This document shows positions 5,374-15,750 of a stretch of DNA of 30,500 nt, piece by piece. Both the position numbers and the translations under genes were made by a program. Below the pieces are notes generated by a model, which was not told where the DNA came from, made no database searches, and saw only the letters and a program-made list of their open reading frames with translations. The stretch's first letter is position 1, and the number at the start of each line of letters is the position of its first letter. The stretch is from a virus: IMG/VR virus record IMGVR_UViG_3300035070_002546, positions 1 through 30,500 of that record; one strand, written 5' to 3'.

Positions 5374-7440
5374 TTATATAGATTTACCAGTCCATTGTCC
5401 ACTCGTGATCATAGTTTCATCATTACCATTATCCATGCTAATATAAAATTTATTTGATTTCATCCCTCTAATTAAAGATGCATTTGCTTCACTAATTTTA
5501 AAAAGAACTTCACCAAGGCCCATATCTACTGATCGATCGGTCACGTGATTAAACTTTAGTTTTTTAGTACCATCAATAAATGAAAGTACAATATTTTCAG
5601 CACCGCTTAAATTAATACTAACAAAATCATCATTAACACCTTTAGCTAATTTAAATTTAAAATAAGTACTAAATGGTGGAACTTCAATTAAAAGTTTATC
5701 ACTAGTGACATAAGGTGGTGTATTAACATCCTCTAATTCTCTAACACCTTCTTCAGATTCCTTAAATTCAACACCACTATTAGAAGCTACTACGTTATAC
5801 CTTTCAATAAAAGCCGGAACTTTTTTAATACTCCTTGGCATCACATTAGAAATAAGATTACTAATCTTTCTGTTAGTAGATACGTTTGGTAATATATTGT
5901 AAATTTCTGTTAGTGTATTATTCCCATTAACGTTAATCTTCTGCAAAGTCTTGCCATACTTACCAGCCTGTCCTACTGTAAGACTTGCTCTCTTTACAAT
6001 TTGAGTATTATTAGTCTGGTTCCAGATTCTCATTGTAACATCTATTGAAAAGTTAACAGCAATATTAGCGTTAATAATCACAGGTCTAAAAACAATGGGA
6101 GTATCAAAATCCTCATATTGAGTATAAGTTGTAGTAAATGTTTTAATATCTGATAAACCAACCTGCTCAAATACTTCTACGTCAAATAGAACCATTATAT
6201 CGTCGCCGGCAGTTTGTATCTTATCTAATATATAGGCTTCAAATCCAGACGTTGAACCATCTTTCATTCCATAAATATTAAAGTAATCACCATCTGCTGC
6301 ATCTTCTACGACCAGTGTAAAATCTTGAAATTCATCTTCTCTAGAAACAGTAAAGATATTTTCTTCACCAGTCTCTATATAGTCAAATCCACCAGACTCA
6401 GTTAGTTCATTTATTAGTTTAAAACTAATTCCATAATTTGATGTTGGGCTTATATCAGAAGAACCTAATGTACCATCACCATAAAATCTATCTTCAAATT
6501 CTTGATTCTGATTAATTAATGTTGGAACTTTAACTTCTATAAATTTAGCAAAAAGAGTTTCTCCTAAAACAAAAGGCTTTGGGTTTGCATGTTCGTAGTT
6601 GCTTGTATTTAAATAGACTAATTGAGTAAGATTATTTTTTACTCCTGTTACTCTTTCCGTGGTAACCTCAAATAAGAAACCCTCATAGTTTCTAGCTGCA
6701 AAGTTATATCCACTCCTTAAGTGTAACCTAATAGTATCGTATTTTATATAATTAATATTAGCAGTATTATCAGTTTGAGATGATAATAAATCAGACTCAC
6801 TTGAACCTAACCATTCACTATTATTATTAATAAAATTATAAGCATCATATGCTCCAGTTGAATCATAACCCAAAAGAGCATATTTCGTAAGATCTTCAGA
6901 GTGTTGAATTGCATGAAATCTACCTAACGTCTGGTTAATATCGTTACCAGCATTTTCATCTGGGTTTGCAAATAGGGGATTAGCTCTATTTCCAACTGTA
7001 ATTTTACCACCAATTAAACCAGTTGATTTATATTCAACTATACCGTTTTGATTTGGTGTAAATGTTGCAATATTAGTAACAGCTGAATAAGTATAAATAC
7101 CAATTGCTCCCGTGATTTGAAAATCCGTTGGATTAGTAAGTGCACTAAGATTAAATTTATAAGTCTTACCATTTTGTAAAAGTAATGTCCTAGCAGCAAA
7201 GTTCTCTATTGCTAGATAGCCAGCAGATTCAGTTACGTCAAAATTAACTACATTACCACCAAGTTCACTTATTAAATGCCTTGTCTTTGAATAGTCACCC
7301 TGTACTGTATCCAAAAACTTTACTTCACTACCATTATCATCAACTTCTATCTGGTATGCAGTAGGGTTTGATTGATCGTGGTAAATGAATTCAATTAAGA
7401 CGTCATTATCAATTCTATAATATGTAGATGATTGTGCCAT
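5374..7440 (-). CDS. large virion protein of unknown function (688 residues)
   Basis: Not assigned to a family. It lies between the spanin-like gene and the tube-fold gene in an unbroken run of virion genes, 6 bases from the former and 12 from the latter. Composition is rich in N, T, S, G and short beta-strand-like stretches, typical of tail, baseplate or fibre proteins, with only three tryptophans (NSEWLG, RIWNQT and near the end) and no catalytic motif seen. Segments such as TFTTTYTQYEDFDTP and AVNFSIDVTMRIWNQ look like beta-sandwich strands. There is no signal peptide or membrane segment. A baseplate or receptor-binding role is an inference from position only. Confidence 0.6.
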   Translation of the reverse strand: MAQSSTYYRIDNDVLIEFIYHDQSNPTAYQIEVDDNGSEVKFLDTVQGDYSKTRHLISELGGNVVNFDVTESAGYLAIENFAARTLLLQNGKTYKFNLSALTNPTDFQITGAIGIYTYSAVTNIATFTPNQNGIVEYKSTGLIGGKITVGNRANPLFANPDENAGNDINQTLGRFHAIQHSEDLTKYALLGYDSTGAYDAYNFINNNSEWLGSSESDLLSSQTDNTANINYIKYDTIRLHLRSGYNFAARNYEGFLFEVTTERVTGVKNNLTQLVYLNTSNYEHANPKPFVLGETLFAKFIEVKVPTLINQNQEFEDRFYGDGTLGSSDISPTSNYGISFKLINELTESGGFDYIETGEENIFTVSREDEFQDFTLVVEDAADGDYFNIYGMKDGSTSGFEAYILDKIQTAGDDIMVLFDVEVFEQVGLSDIKTFTTTYTQYEDFDTPIVFRPVIINANIAVNFSIDVTMRIWNQTNNTQIVKRASLTVGQAGKYGKTLQKINVNGNNTLTEIYNILPNVSTNRKISNLISNVMPRSIKKVPAFIERYNVVASNSGVEFKESEEGVRELEDVNTPPYVTSDKLLIEVPPFSTYFKFKLAKGVNDDFVSINLSGAENIVLSFIDGTKKLKFNHVTDRSVDMGLGEVLFKISEANASLIRGMKSNKFYISMDNGNDETMITSGQWTGKSI

Positions 7441-7446
7441 AGTTTT

Positions 7447-8250
7447 TTAAAATCTCAACCATTTAGGTGACCAGTAAACTCCAACTCCAATTGAAGGACC
7501 AGTGCTAATTACTTGATTATTATTTAAGTTTATTCCATACCCAACTCCAATTCCAATTGACCATCCGGCCTTCTTAGTATTACGCTGGTTCAGTTTAGTA
7601 TTTATCAGGTTTATATTTTCAATGTCTGAAATATTAAGGCCTGGATAGCTTGTAGATATTTTAAGTTGATTATAACCTTTAATATTTTCAATTGCTGCCA
7701 TTAGGCTAATTGTTTGATCTAGTTTAATAAATGGATTGCTATAAGAATATGTACTATCTAGTCTTCTTATTATCATTTCACCAAATAAGCTTCTTGTGTT
7801 ACCACCACCAAAGTCATCAAATTTATCAAATGATATTTTAGTTGTATTAGTGTCAATCACAGTAACAGTACTATTAGCAATAATACTGTCTTTAATTTCA
7901 ACATTAGCAGATAATAAAGTGTTTACTTTATTTAAGTCTTTGTTTAAATTAAGAGCTCTCCTATATTTATTCAATAACTCTTCTTGGTCTCCTTTAATAT
8001 TACTTAAATCAAATTCATAGCTTCTAATTTTAGATATTAAATTACCGTTTTCAGCAGTTAATGTTCTAACACTATCTTTTGAAGCTAAATAATTATTAAA
8101 GGTTCTGTCAGAATCTTGTTTACTAATTTCAAGCTCATGTTTAAGGGCTTCAGTTTGATTACATTGTCTAAAAAATAACAAAATAAAGAGAGCACCCAAT
8201 ACAAATGTAAGGGTGTTCTTGTTACTAAATATTTTTATTAATTTTTTCAT
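7447..8250 (-). CDS. membrane-anchored coiled-coil protein, spanin-like
   Basis: A 267-residue protein with a short basic N-terminus, one hydrophobic segment (TLTFVLGALFILLF, about 13-26), then RQCNQ and a long polar coiled coil (about 32-110, heptad-like LKHELEISKQDSDRT and LTAENGNLISKIRSYE). The middle is beta-rich. It ends with a glycine/aromatic pattern, WSIGIGVGYGINL and PSIGVGVYWSPKWLRF (about 230-267), resembling outer-membrane strands seen at the end of membrane proteins of Bacteroidetes phages. One reading is a lysis protein linking inner and outer membranes (spanin), since an N-terminal anchor and periplasmic coiled coil are typical of spanins. The cysteine at residue 30 is not in a clear lipobox. 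It sits between two virion genes, as lysis genes sometimes do. A tail-assembly role cannot be excluded. Confidence 0.5.
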   Translation of the reverse strand: MKKLIKIFSNKNTLTFVLGALFILLFFRQCNQTEALKHELEISKQDSDRTFNNYLASKDSVRTLTAENGNLISKIRSYEFDLSNIKGDQEELLNKYRRALNLNKDLNKVNTLLSANVEIKDSIIANSTVTVIDTNTTKISFDKFDDFGGGNTRSLFGEMIIRRLDSTYSYSNPFIKLDQTISLMAAIENIKGYNQLKISTSYPGLNISDIENINLINTKLNQRNTKKAGWSIGIGVGYGINLNNNQVISTGPSIGVGVYWSPKWLRF

Positions 8251-8275
8251 TTTTTTACATGTTTTAATTGGAAGC

Positions 8276-10498
8276 CTAGACTCCCACAGAGCCTGTCGGT
8301 GTAGAGCTAGCTCCGCCCCCCGCTAGTACAGGGAGATTATCAATAGTTGTCTGTTCTTTATATAAATTACCGGCCATTGTAGCATTATCCCCAGCATAGA
8401 GGAAGTTCTGTTTACTTGTGTCTATAACATCATATGACTTAACATCAGTAGGTATACTAAAATTAAAAGATATAGTAGTTACAGCCGCCTCTTGTGGTGT
8501 TGTTCCACCAGCCGCAGCGGTTGCAAAAGTATTCTGATTTGCTCTTAAATCCCCTAATGTCATGTATGGTATAAGCATTTTACCAACGTTATCAGTAGTA
8601 CTACCACTATAAGGATTACCCTTCTCACGGTAAGTTTTCCACCAATCTTGGCCCCAACTTGGGTGTATTTTAGCTATATTAAAGTAATTAGCACCTGGTG
8701 GTATTGCACCCCAAAAATCAAATGGCTCCAGGATAGCTGAGTTATTATAATCGTCAATAAGCTCACTAGTCATAAGTCTTTGTGGTATTGGAAAATAAAT
8801 CCAATCATCACTTGCGTTTGTATATGGGAATGTAGCTAGTTCTGCAAAATAAAATGCTATCCTTCCTTCCAATATAAACTCCGCGTCATCCCATGTCTGC
8901 ACTGTGCTCATCGTGTTATTGTAGTGCATTTCACCATTTATATTAGCGCCGGCTGTGATCAAATCGATATCTAATGCCACGGGATAAAAGCTAATGGAAC
9001 CCCAGCACTGAACCATATGCCCAGTTTTAACATAAGATAATTTAGTTGTGGGCTCAATTAATGGTAGAGCAATATTAGTTTCTATGTTGTGTGTATTATA
9101 ACTAATACCACCCAGGCTGCTTATTGTCTTTGTTTGTTGTCTATGTACCCATAATAATTTATACGATACTTTAGGGTTTGGGCTTGGATTAAAAGTAAAT
9201 CTCTCGCCAGGTGAGCTATAAGGATAAGAAACCGGTAGCGCCGGTAAACCATATGTGGACTGTACAAATGGTTGACTATTTGTGATTTCCACTGCTGTTG
9301 AATCACAAAACACTGACTCTTGATAAAAATAATCATCCAGCCTTCTAAACTCTTTAGCAGATGCAGAATTAGCAGGCTGTGCTTGGTCAGCTCCCAAAGA
9401 GACTGTTTTTGCTTTAATAAGAAAACCTTGATCCTCATCTACTACAATATCTCCTTGATTAAATTGATCAGTTTTGAATTGAATAGCATTTGTTGATACT
9501 ATAGTTCCATCAGAGAGGTCTTCGCCCATTGTAGCTACTTCACCCCCACCAACAATGCCGACAGTCCCAACATTAAATCTTAAAATATCTTCATCTGTAT
9601 TCTGTTCTGCTACAATATAAGTATCTTGATCAGTGTCAATTAAACCACCTAGGCCTTTCCAAATAGTGCCATCATATCCTTCAAAGCTTGTAAGGGTTTG
9701 ATTATATCTAATCATACCCTGTATGCCAGTAGGCCTATCAGCAGTTGTACCTGCAGGTATCTTAATATGGCTTGTTCCAGTAACATTTAAATAGCCAGTT
9801 ACAAGAACAGGCCTTGCAATATTAACAAAACCAGTACTACCAGTTATTTCAATATTACCACCACTAGCAAAAGTAATATTAGATGATGTGGTTGTAATAT
9901 TAACCTCACTATCTGCTACAACTTTAAACTTGTCAGATATAAATTCAATTCCTAAAGAATTTAAAGATGAGCCAAGATCAGGCTTAGTAGAAAACCAAGT
10001 AGTAGACCCATCATATCTATGATTAACATTTAAAACATGATCGGAGTTTTTGTAATATTTTAAAAAATGACCTACTTCATCTGGATCTGTTCCAGTCTCT
10101 AACGTTAATCTAGCCTCTCCATTTGTTTTACCGGGTCCGACGCCTTCTTCAAAATCAGAGTCTCCAAGCCATATTGTCGGTGACTTAGTAACACTAGCAG
10201 ATTTAGGTTTAATTATAATACTATCATTAGGCGAGGGACCAGTTGCGGTACCAATTGCTACAGAGTCCCATAATGTAATTGCAGTCCCTGGTTCTCCTTT
10301 AGGGCCAGTTGTTCCAAGTTCCCCCTTTTGACCTTTAACACCAGTTGCACCATCGGCACCTTGCTCTCCCTTAACGCCTTGTATTCCCTGCGGACCTCCC
10401 CCATTAGCTAGTATTTGGTCAAAATTATAGTTAACCTTTTCAAACTTAATAGAGTCTGAATCACTTGGATGTAGAATTTCTTTTATATTGATTGCCAT
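8276..10498 (-). CDS. collagen-like tail fibre protein
   Basis: A 740-residue fibre. The N-terminus (NIKEILHPSDSDSIKFEKVN, residues 4-23, then NFDQIL) resembles that of the 191-residue fibre-like protein at 21438-22013 and is probably the attachment module. Residues 35-73 form 13 uninterrupted G-x-y triplets rich in K, E, Q and P, a collagen-like triple helix. A stem of repeated beta strands follows (about 180-250). Next comes DRPTGIQGMIRYN plus FEGYDGTIWKGL (254-283), a module common in phage fibre proteins where a shaft meets the next domain. The C-terminal 400 residues are aromatic-rich and probably form the receptor-binding head. The chain ends in a flexible G/S/T/P tail. The start follows an A/T leader with no Shine-Dalgarno. 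A GATATATA motif lies 58 bases upstream. Confidence 0.75.
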   Translation of the reverse strand: MAINIKEILHPSDSDSIKFEKVNYNFDQILANGGGPQGIQGVKGEQGADGATGVKGQKGELGTTGPKGEPGTAITLWDSVAIGTATGPSPNDSIIIKPKSASVTKSPTIWLGDSDFEEGVGPGKTNGEARLTLETGTDPDEVGHFLKYYKNSDHVLNVNHRYDGSTTWFSTKPDLGSSLNSLGIEFISDKFKVVADSEVNITTTSSNITFASGGNIEITGSTGFVNIARPVLVTGYLNVTGTSHIKIPAGTTADRPTGIQGMIRYNQTLTSFEGYDGTIWKGLGGLIDTDQDTYIVAEQNTDEDILRFNVGTVGIVGGGEVATMGEDLSDGTIVSTNAIQFKTDQFNQGDIVVDEDQGFLIKAKTVSLGADQAQPANSASAKEFRRLDDYFYQESVFCDSTAVEITNSQPFVQSTYGLPALPVSYPYSSPGERFTFNPSPNPKVSYKLLWVHRQQTKTISSLGGISYNTHNIETNIALPLIEPTTKLSYVKTGHMVQCWGSISFYPVALDIDLITAGANINGEMHYNNTMSTVQTWDDAEFILEGRIAFYFAELATFPYTNASDDWIYFPIPQRLMTSELIDDYNNSAILEPFDFWGAIPPGANYFNIAKIHPSWGQDWWKTYREKGNPYSGSTTDNVGKMLIPYMTLGDLRANQNTFATAAAGGTTPQEAAVTTISFNFSIPTDVKSYDVIDTSKQNFLYAGDNATMAGNLYKEQTTIDNLPVLAGGGASSTPTGSVGV

Positions 10499-10499
10499 T

Positions 10500-13400
10500 T
10501 TAAGACTTTATTTTTATCATAGGCTTTATATCGTATGAATAGCCTAACCTTTTATTATATATCAACCTGAAATTAAGAGGTGTTTCTACATGTGGATTAT
10601 ATGTAAAGTTAACATCAGCAGAAAAGCCATCAATATTTAAATCATCAACACTAGTACTACTAATAATAGTAGATCTAGATCCCTTAAATGCTTTAGTAAA
10701 TAATTTTAAATTATCAACAGTAAATACATCTAATAAGTTTTTAATTATGTATGACTCTGAATCATCTACTAAACTAGTTTTATCCCCAATAGAATTTATT
10801 GGATTAACATATAGGTTTAAAGTAGCCAATACTCCACTATCTCTAAGTCTTTTATAGATAATTTCGTTTAAATAAAAATCAGCAATTAGATTATTATCAT
10901 CTTCAAATAGTACAACATCGGTTGTATTGTTAGAGTTCCTGAGAATATCGTCTAATTCTTCTTTACTATCTACACTACTTGACGTATAGCTTAATAAGTT
11001 ATATGAATTCTCCAATGTCATTATAGTAGATGCTAAATAAGATCTCTCTTCGATCACATCAAATGTACCAGGTACGTTTACCGAGACACCGCCGGCAAGA
11101 GACCTAGTATAGTAATTAGAATCCCAAGAAGATCTAAACACATTAATATCTTTCTTATCAATTGCAATTTCACTAATCAATGGATAAAGAGGTAAGAACT
11201 CACTGGACGCTGTTAACTTTGTAACACCGGTTGTATTAATCTCATTTACTTTATGGTAAAAATGATTCTTAATCATCCCCCAATTTTTATCATGATCTCC
11301 AGTATCTTTTATAAACCCAAGATTAAATGAAGTACCAGTTCTATTATATTTATTATAGTAAGCTTTAGCTATTTCTATTTCAGAAAGCCTATTCATAGAA
11401 TGCTTATAAATAGCTTCACTGTAATCTCGTTCTTCTTCACTAATCGACGTGTATGTTTGATTAATTTTAAAATGAGTGTATATATCGGTAAATGTAATAA
11501 CTGGCCTCATGTCCACTGTATAGTCACCTGAGTGTCTAATTAAGAATGGATAATACCTATTACCCTCCACTATATTGTAACCAATATTTCCGGAATTTAA
11601 CTTATATGATTTTGGTTTTTCAACATCTTCAGTTACTGTTAAATTAGCATTCTTAATAATTTCTTTACCTCCTTCAAAGTTAATTACAAATCTATTATCT
11701 AATTGAGTTCCATCAGTATTAATAGTAGTATATTTAATATCAGAACTTCCAGTATTTAATAAATTAAAAATATTATTAATCGATATCTTTTCTAAAATAA
11801 TTTTATGTGTATTAATACCACCACCCTCATATGTGTATGTCGCATTTTCTTGTAAAAATGAAGTTAACAATGAGGTTGGTAATAAATTACTAGGATCGCC
11901 TTCTTCATGTGGAATACCTTGTATTAATAATTCACTATTAGAATTTACAGATTGTATCGTAGCAACATATACAGTACCAGTTCCAAAATCTAGTTTAAGG
12001 GTACCGTATAATCCATTAGCACCGGTTGCAATTTGATTATCAAAGTTAGGTAACGCTCCATTTGAATCGGCTATACCAGGTACTATAAATGGTGCAGTCC
12101 CAGTAAAATCAGTATTTAATAGATCTAAAGCTCCAGTTATAACTATATCGTCATATGACCATTTATTATCATCACTTGCAGTTCCATCATATTTCATCTT
12201 ATGATTTAATTCATAAAGCTGTTTAATTGATAACTCACTATCTATGAAATAATCATTAATAGTTAGAGTAATAAAGAACACAACAAATTTATGAGCTTTA
12301 TTTTGTATAACATCATATTCTACTTTATTAACACCAGTAGCGTCAGAAGTTTTATTAACTTTAACAATAGTACTAAACTTATAACCATTAAACTCAGTAT
12401 TCTTAACAAATTCAGTTGCTTTATCTGCAGTAAATTCCTTTCTAGGTTTAAATACTACTTTAATACCTTTAAAAAAAGTATTTGCAAACCCAATATCATT
12501 ACCCTTTTCTATTAGCGTGTATTTTTTTACTATTTCAGACTTTAAAAAAGCACTTATATCCCAAGAATTAGGATCTAAGCTATTTGGATTAGTACTTTGT
12601 AGCCCAACTTCCAATCCTTCAGACACCATTAATTTATCAAAGTAATCATTATCAGTATCAAAGAATAAATCCTTACTTAAAGTAAATCCTTTAATAAAAT
12701 TAATATAGTTAAAATCTTCACTAACATTAGATGGTCTAATATAACTAGGTGGTCTATCCATATAAAACCACTCATGTGTAAACGATTTTCTATCTCTACC
12801 CTCAACACCTAAGTCAGGAGCAAAATTAGTTCTACCAAAAGCTTCGTTTGCATTTAAATAATAAGGCTGTTCTCTTGTAGTAAATGTGTTTTTTAAAACC
12901 CACTTGTTAATATTAGGCACAACCCTAGAATTAAGTGCAAATTCTTTAGTATTATTCTCTTGTAATCTATCAAATTCAGATGCAATAAATCCACTTGCAA
13001 TACCATCCACGGTTTCATCTTCTAAAACAGGTAATAGATTAGAAAAATAATCAATAGGAGCTAAGTCATAAGCTTCATCTAATATTTCCTCAGGCTGAAG
13101 TCCGGCATATGCGCTATTGTCTGATAGTGTTTTAATAGCAGCATATGGTTCATAATTTATATTAGCCTCTAATTCCTTATTTAATCCACGTAGATCTGAA
13201 TTAGCAGTATCATAAAAGTCAAAGTTTAAATCATAAACATCATATACTGAAAATAAACCAAGTCTAAGATTATTCTCTCTAAATAATCTAGCCTCTCCAG
13301 AGCTAATAGAGTTTTTATTTTTTAATATTACTTTATGAAATCCTGATTCTAATGCATCTATGTGCTCTACAATATCAATAACTTTATTATATTCATTATC

Positions 13401-15707
13401 ATATTTAGTAGGAATATAATCACCTACATTAACTTCACTAATAGTATTGCTATTAATTAAAACACTTTGGTTATTATTATGCCCGCCGTTAAAATAATGA
13501 GCTTTCCATAGTGGCAAAATAGGACTAGGGGTTGCATCAGGGTCGCCTATGATAGGAGTTCCTAATCCCAATAAATTATCTACATCTAAATTCTCAACAT
13601 CAATAAAATCAACATTATTATTTAAGTTAACCAATAGGGTATTTTGCATTGTTCGATAACCTGCGATATTACTTTTAATATAAACATATTCACCAGAGTT
13701 AAATGATGTAAAGTTTTTTAAATTATTAATGGCAGCACTAATTGCAATAGCAATGTCAGTTAACTTCCCATCTTGTGAAAATTTATTACCTTCAAATCTA
13801 CCTCTTTGTAAAGCACCTGGTGCCGCTGCGTATATAGTATTATTATTTAAGTTTACATTAGTATAAATTTTAGTAACTTTAATAATGTTACCTGGACCCC
13901 CACTAATAGTTAAATCTAAATCTCCTAGTCCAGCTAAAGTTTCTGTCAAATAAACCACATTATCTTTTTGTGAAAAATTCATATGAGTGGCAATAAGACT
14001 AGAATCAAATCCAGTTTTAAAATTAACAAATGCAGAAGTTGGATCTATACCGGTATTAAAAATAAATGAATGCCCATGGTCATCTGTTACTGTTATATTT
14101 TCATTAGGATTGTGTTTAATAAATTTAAAGCTATATGCCTCCTCCTTAGTTCCAACAATAGCAATATTATCATTAACAATTGGAGTGGCCTTAACTTTAA
14201 ATTTTACAAAATCAAACCCCTGTTCTAAATACTCTTCAATGTTAATTGATTTATTAGTATATTTAATACCTAGATTCTTAGTAATATCATCATTAGCATC
14301 TACAACATTAAGACTTAAATTGGTTTCATCATAATGTAAATTTGAATCTATTTTAAAAAATTTATCAGCGATCGATGCATACCCTAATGTAGGAGTACTT
14401 TGTATTAATTTATTGGAAGGTATCCCGGAGTATCCTATTTCCGGCTTAACATAAGACTTTACTGAATTAAACTTAAGCTTACCATAGTTACTAGTAGAAA
14501 TTTCACCTAATCCAGAATCTATATCATCAACGTATAGTCCAAAATATCTATTAACAGAATAATCAGCAGCAGTCAAATCATCAAACAAGAACTCAAGGTT
14601 TAAAATATTTGCAGATACCATAGAGTTTCTCTTAAACCCATCGGTAATAAAATCATTAGCCTCAATTAAAGGTTTATCTGTTTTGATAAGATCTTTATAT
14701 AAATATTCAGGCTTACTAGTAAAGCCACCTTTAACTAAATCTATGCCGTTATAAGATGATTTTTCATTTTCCTCAAACGAAAATGTTAAAGGACTTACTG
14801 GAAACTTTTCATCCTGTACGTGATTTCTAATATAGCGCCCAATTGAACTTTTATTAGTTAAGTCAAATGTTTTTACAATCTCAGCGTTAGCTAACATTGA
14901 TTGAATTCTATCAAAATTACCAACTGCAGTGTTGTCAAAATTTACAGCAGTTGCGGGTTTTGCTACTTTAAATATAACAAATATCTTAGGCATATTAAGG
15001 TCTGCCCATATTGGTGCAAATATTCTAAGCTTCTCTTCATATAGCTTTGAATAGTTTAGAGTTGCTCCATATTGGTAATCTTCCTCAAGCTGTGATTGGT
15101 AATTATCTAATACTGATAAATCAGATTCTGATCTTTTAGTTCTATAAACAATATCATAAGGTGTCTTTTTAGAATTAAAAAAGTGTGCAATATCATATGA
15201 GTAAAAACCAGATCCACTAACCTCGTTTCTCTTATACTCAATACTTGCTAAATCAGCCGATGCATTAATAGATTCTAAGTAGATCTTATCTGCACTATCA
15301 GTAATAATTTTAATATTAGTAGTTAACTTAGGATTAGTCCTTAATAAAGGCTTAGCAACATTATCTAATTTATAGTTTTTCTCTGTTGAAAAATTAGGCC
15401 CTGGTGAAACTTCTTCTGGGCACGTAGCAAGATCAATAACTTCGGCGTTTTCATTAACTTTAATTATGTAACCTAAATTAGTTTTATACCAATATTCGTT
15501 TCCGGCAACTTTAGGTGTAATGCCATCCTCTAAAAAAGTATCCTTTATAGAAGCAGTATCATCAATGTAAATCGTACTACCTAGTACTGGTATGCCATTT
15601 ATTGTATCGTCAAAATACCTAAGCGTATTATCATATACTAGTTCACATGCCGCAGTTGGCATGTCAACATAACTGGTTCCGTTTATTTGAAAGCTTAATA
15701 TTGCCAT
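10500..15707 (-). CDS. giant virion protein of unknown function (1735 residues)
   Basis: The longest gene in the window, not assigned to a family. It starts MAILSFQINGTSYVDMP and has one base between its stop and the fibre start. Composition is N, D, Y, F and T-rich with many predicted beta strands and few long helices, as in baseplate or tail-fibre proteins. No transmembrane, coiled-coil, lysozyme or peptidase motif was recognised. One landmark is a G/N/H-rich loop, AHYFNGGHNNNQS, near residue 745. Tryptophans are few and scattered. Its length, and its position after the wedge genes and before the receptor-binding fibre, suggest a long structural element. It could be a central baseplate component or a proximal long tail fibre. 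The 72-base gap upstream contains a hairpin and a GATATATA motif. Confidence 0.65.
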   Translation of the reverse strand: MAILSFQINGTSYVDMPTAACELVYDNTLRYFDDTINGIPVLGSTIYIDDTASIKDTFLEDGITPKVAGNEYWYKTNLGYIIKVNENAEVIDLATCPEEVSPGPNFSTEKNYKLDNVAKPLLRTNPKLTTNIKIITDSADKIYLESINASADLASIEYKRNEVSGSGFYSYDIAHFFNSKKTPYDIVYRTKRSESDLSVLDNYQSQLEEDYQYGATLNYSKLYEEKLRIFAPIWADLNMPKIFVIFKVAKPATAVNFDNTAVGNFDRIQSMLANAEIVKTFDLTNKSSIGRYIRNHVQDEKFPVSPLTFSFEENEKSSYNGIDLVKGGFTSKPEYLYKDLIKTDKPLIEANDFITDGFKRNSMVSANILNLEFLFDDLTAADYSVNRYFGLYVDDIDSGLGEISTSNYGKLKFNSVKSYVKPEIGYSGIPSNKLIQSTPTLGYASIADKFFKIDSNLHYDETNLSLNVVDANDDITKNLGIKYTNKSINIEEYLEQGFDFVKFKVKATPIVNDNIAIVGTKEEAYSFKFIKHNPNENITVTDDHGHSFIFNTGIDPTSAFVNFKTGFDSSLIATHMNFSQKDNVVYLTETLAGLGDLDLTISGGPGNIIKVTKIYTNVNLNNNTIYAAAPGALQRGRFEGNKFSQDGKLTDIAIAISAAINNLKNFTSFNSGEYVYIKSNIAGYRTMQNTLLVNLNNNVDFIDVENLDVDNLLGLGTPIIGDPDATPSPILPLWKAHYFNGGHNNNQSVLINSNTISEVNVGDYIPTKYDNEYNKVIDIVEHIDALESGFHKVILKNKNSISSGEARLFRENNLRLGLFSVYDVYDLNFDFYDTANSDLRGLNKELEANINYEPYAAIKTLSDNSAYAGLQPEEILDEAYDLAPIDYFSNLLPVLEDETVDGIASGFIASEFDRLQENNTKEFALNSRVVPNINKWVLKNTFTTREQPYYLNANEAFGRTNFAPDLGVEGRDRKSFTHEWFYMDRPPSYIRPSNVSEDFNYINFIKGFTLSKDLFFDTDNDYFDKLMVSEGLEVGLQSTNPNSLDPNSWDISAFLKSEIVKKYTLIEKGNDIGFANTFFKGIKVVFKPRKEFTADKATEFVKNTEFNGYKFSTIVKVNKTSDATGVNKVEYDVIQNKAHKFVVFFITLTINDYFIDSELSIKQLYELNHKMKYDGTASDDNKWSYDDIVITGALDLLNTDFTGTAPFIVPGIADSNGALPNFDNQIATGANGLYGTLKLDFGTGTVYVATIQSVNSNSELLIQGIPHEEGDPSNLLPTSLLTSFLQENATYTYEGGGINTHKIILEKISINNIFNLLNTGSSDIKYTTINTDGTQLDNRFVINFEGGKEIIKNANLTVTEDVEKPKSYKLNSGNIGYNIVEGNRYYPFLIRHSGDYTVDMRPVITFTDIYTHFKINQTYTSISEEERDYSEAIYKHSMNRLSEIEIAKAYYNKYNRTGTSFNLGFIKDTGDHDKNWGMIKNHFYHKVNEINTTGVTKLTASSEFLPLYPLISEIAIDKKDINVFRSSWDSNYYTRSLAGGVSVNVPGTFDVIEERSYLASTIMTLENSYNLLSYTSSSVDSKEELDDILRNSNNTTDVVLFEDDNNLIADFYLNEIIYKRLRDSGVLATLNLYVNPINSIGDKTSLVDDSESYIIKNLLDVFTVDNLKLFTKAFKGSRSTIISSTSVDDLNIDGFSADVNFTYNPHVETPLNFRLIYNKRLGYSYDIKPMIKIKS
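10556..10563 (-). promoter_or_regulatory. GATATATA motif ahead of the collagen-like fibre gene
   Basis: Minus-strand GTTGATATATAATAAAAGG lies inside the 3' end of the 1735-residue gene, 57 bases before the fibre start at 10498. TTGATATATAATA is shared exactly with the promoter region at 3508-3520. Candidate late-promoter element. Confidence 0.3.
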
Positions 15708-15725
15708 TAGTTAATTAAAATCTTT

Positions 15726-15750
15726 TATATAGAGTTTATTCTCTAATATA
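15726..15750 (-). other. inverted repeat in the gap before the 1735-residue gene
   Basis: TATATAGAG (15726-15734) and CTCTAATATA (15741-15750) pair with one bulged base around a six-base loop. The stem is A/T-rich and lacks a flanking T run in either direction. It could be an RNA-processing or weak attenuation element between two long structural genes. Confidence 0.3.

Noticed and set aside
5372-5380. TATATAATA before the tube-fold gene as a late promoter
   Set aside because: It leaves at most a few bases of leader before the ATG at 5361 and overlaps the end of the preceding gene.
9121-9438. Minus-strand frame of 105 residues inside the fibre gene
   Set aside because: A shifted-frame shadow of the collagen-like fibre gene with unlikely composition; the fibre frame is continuous and has recognisable modules.
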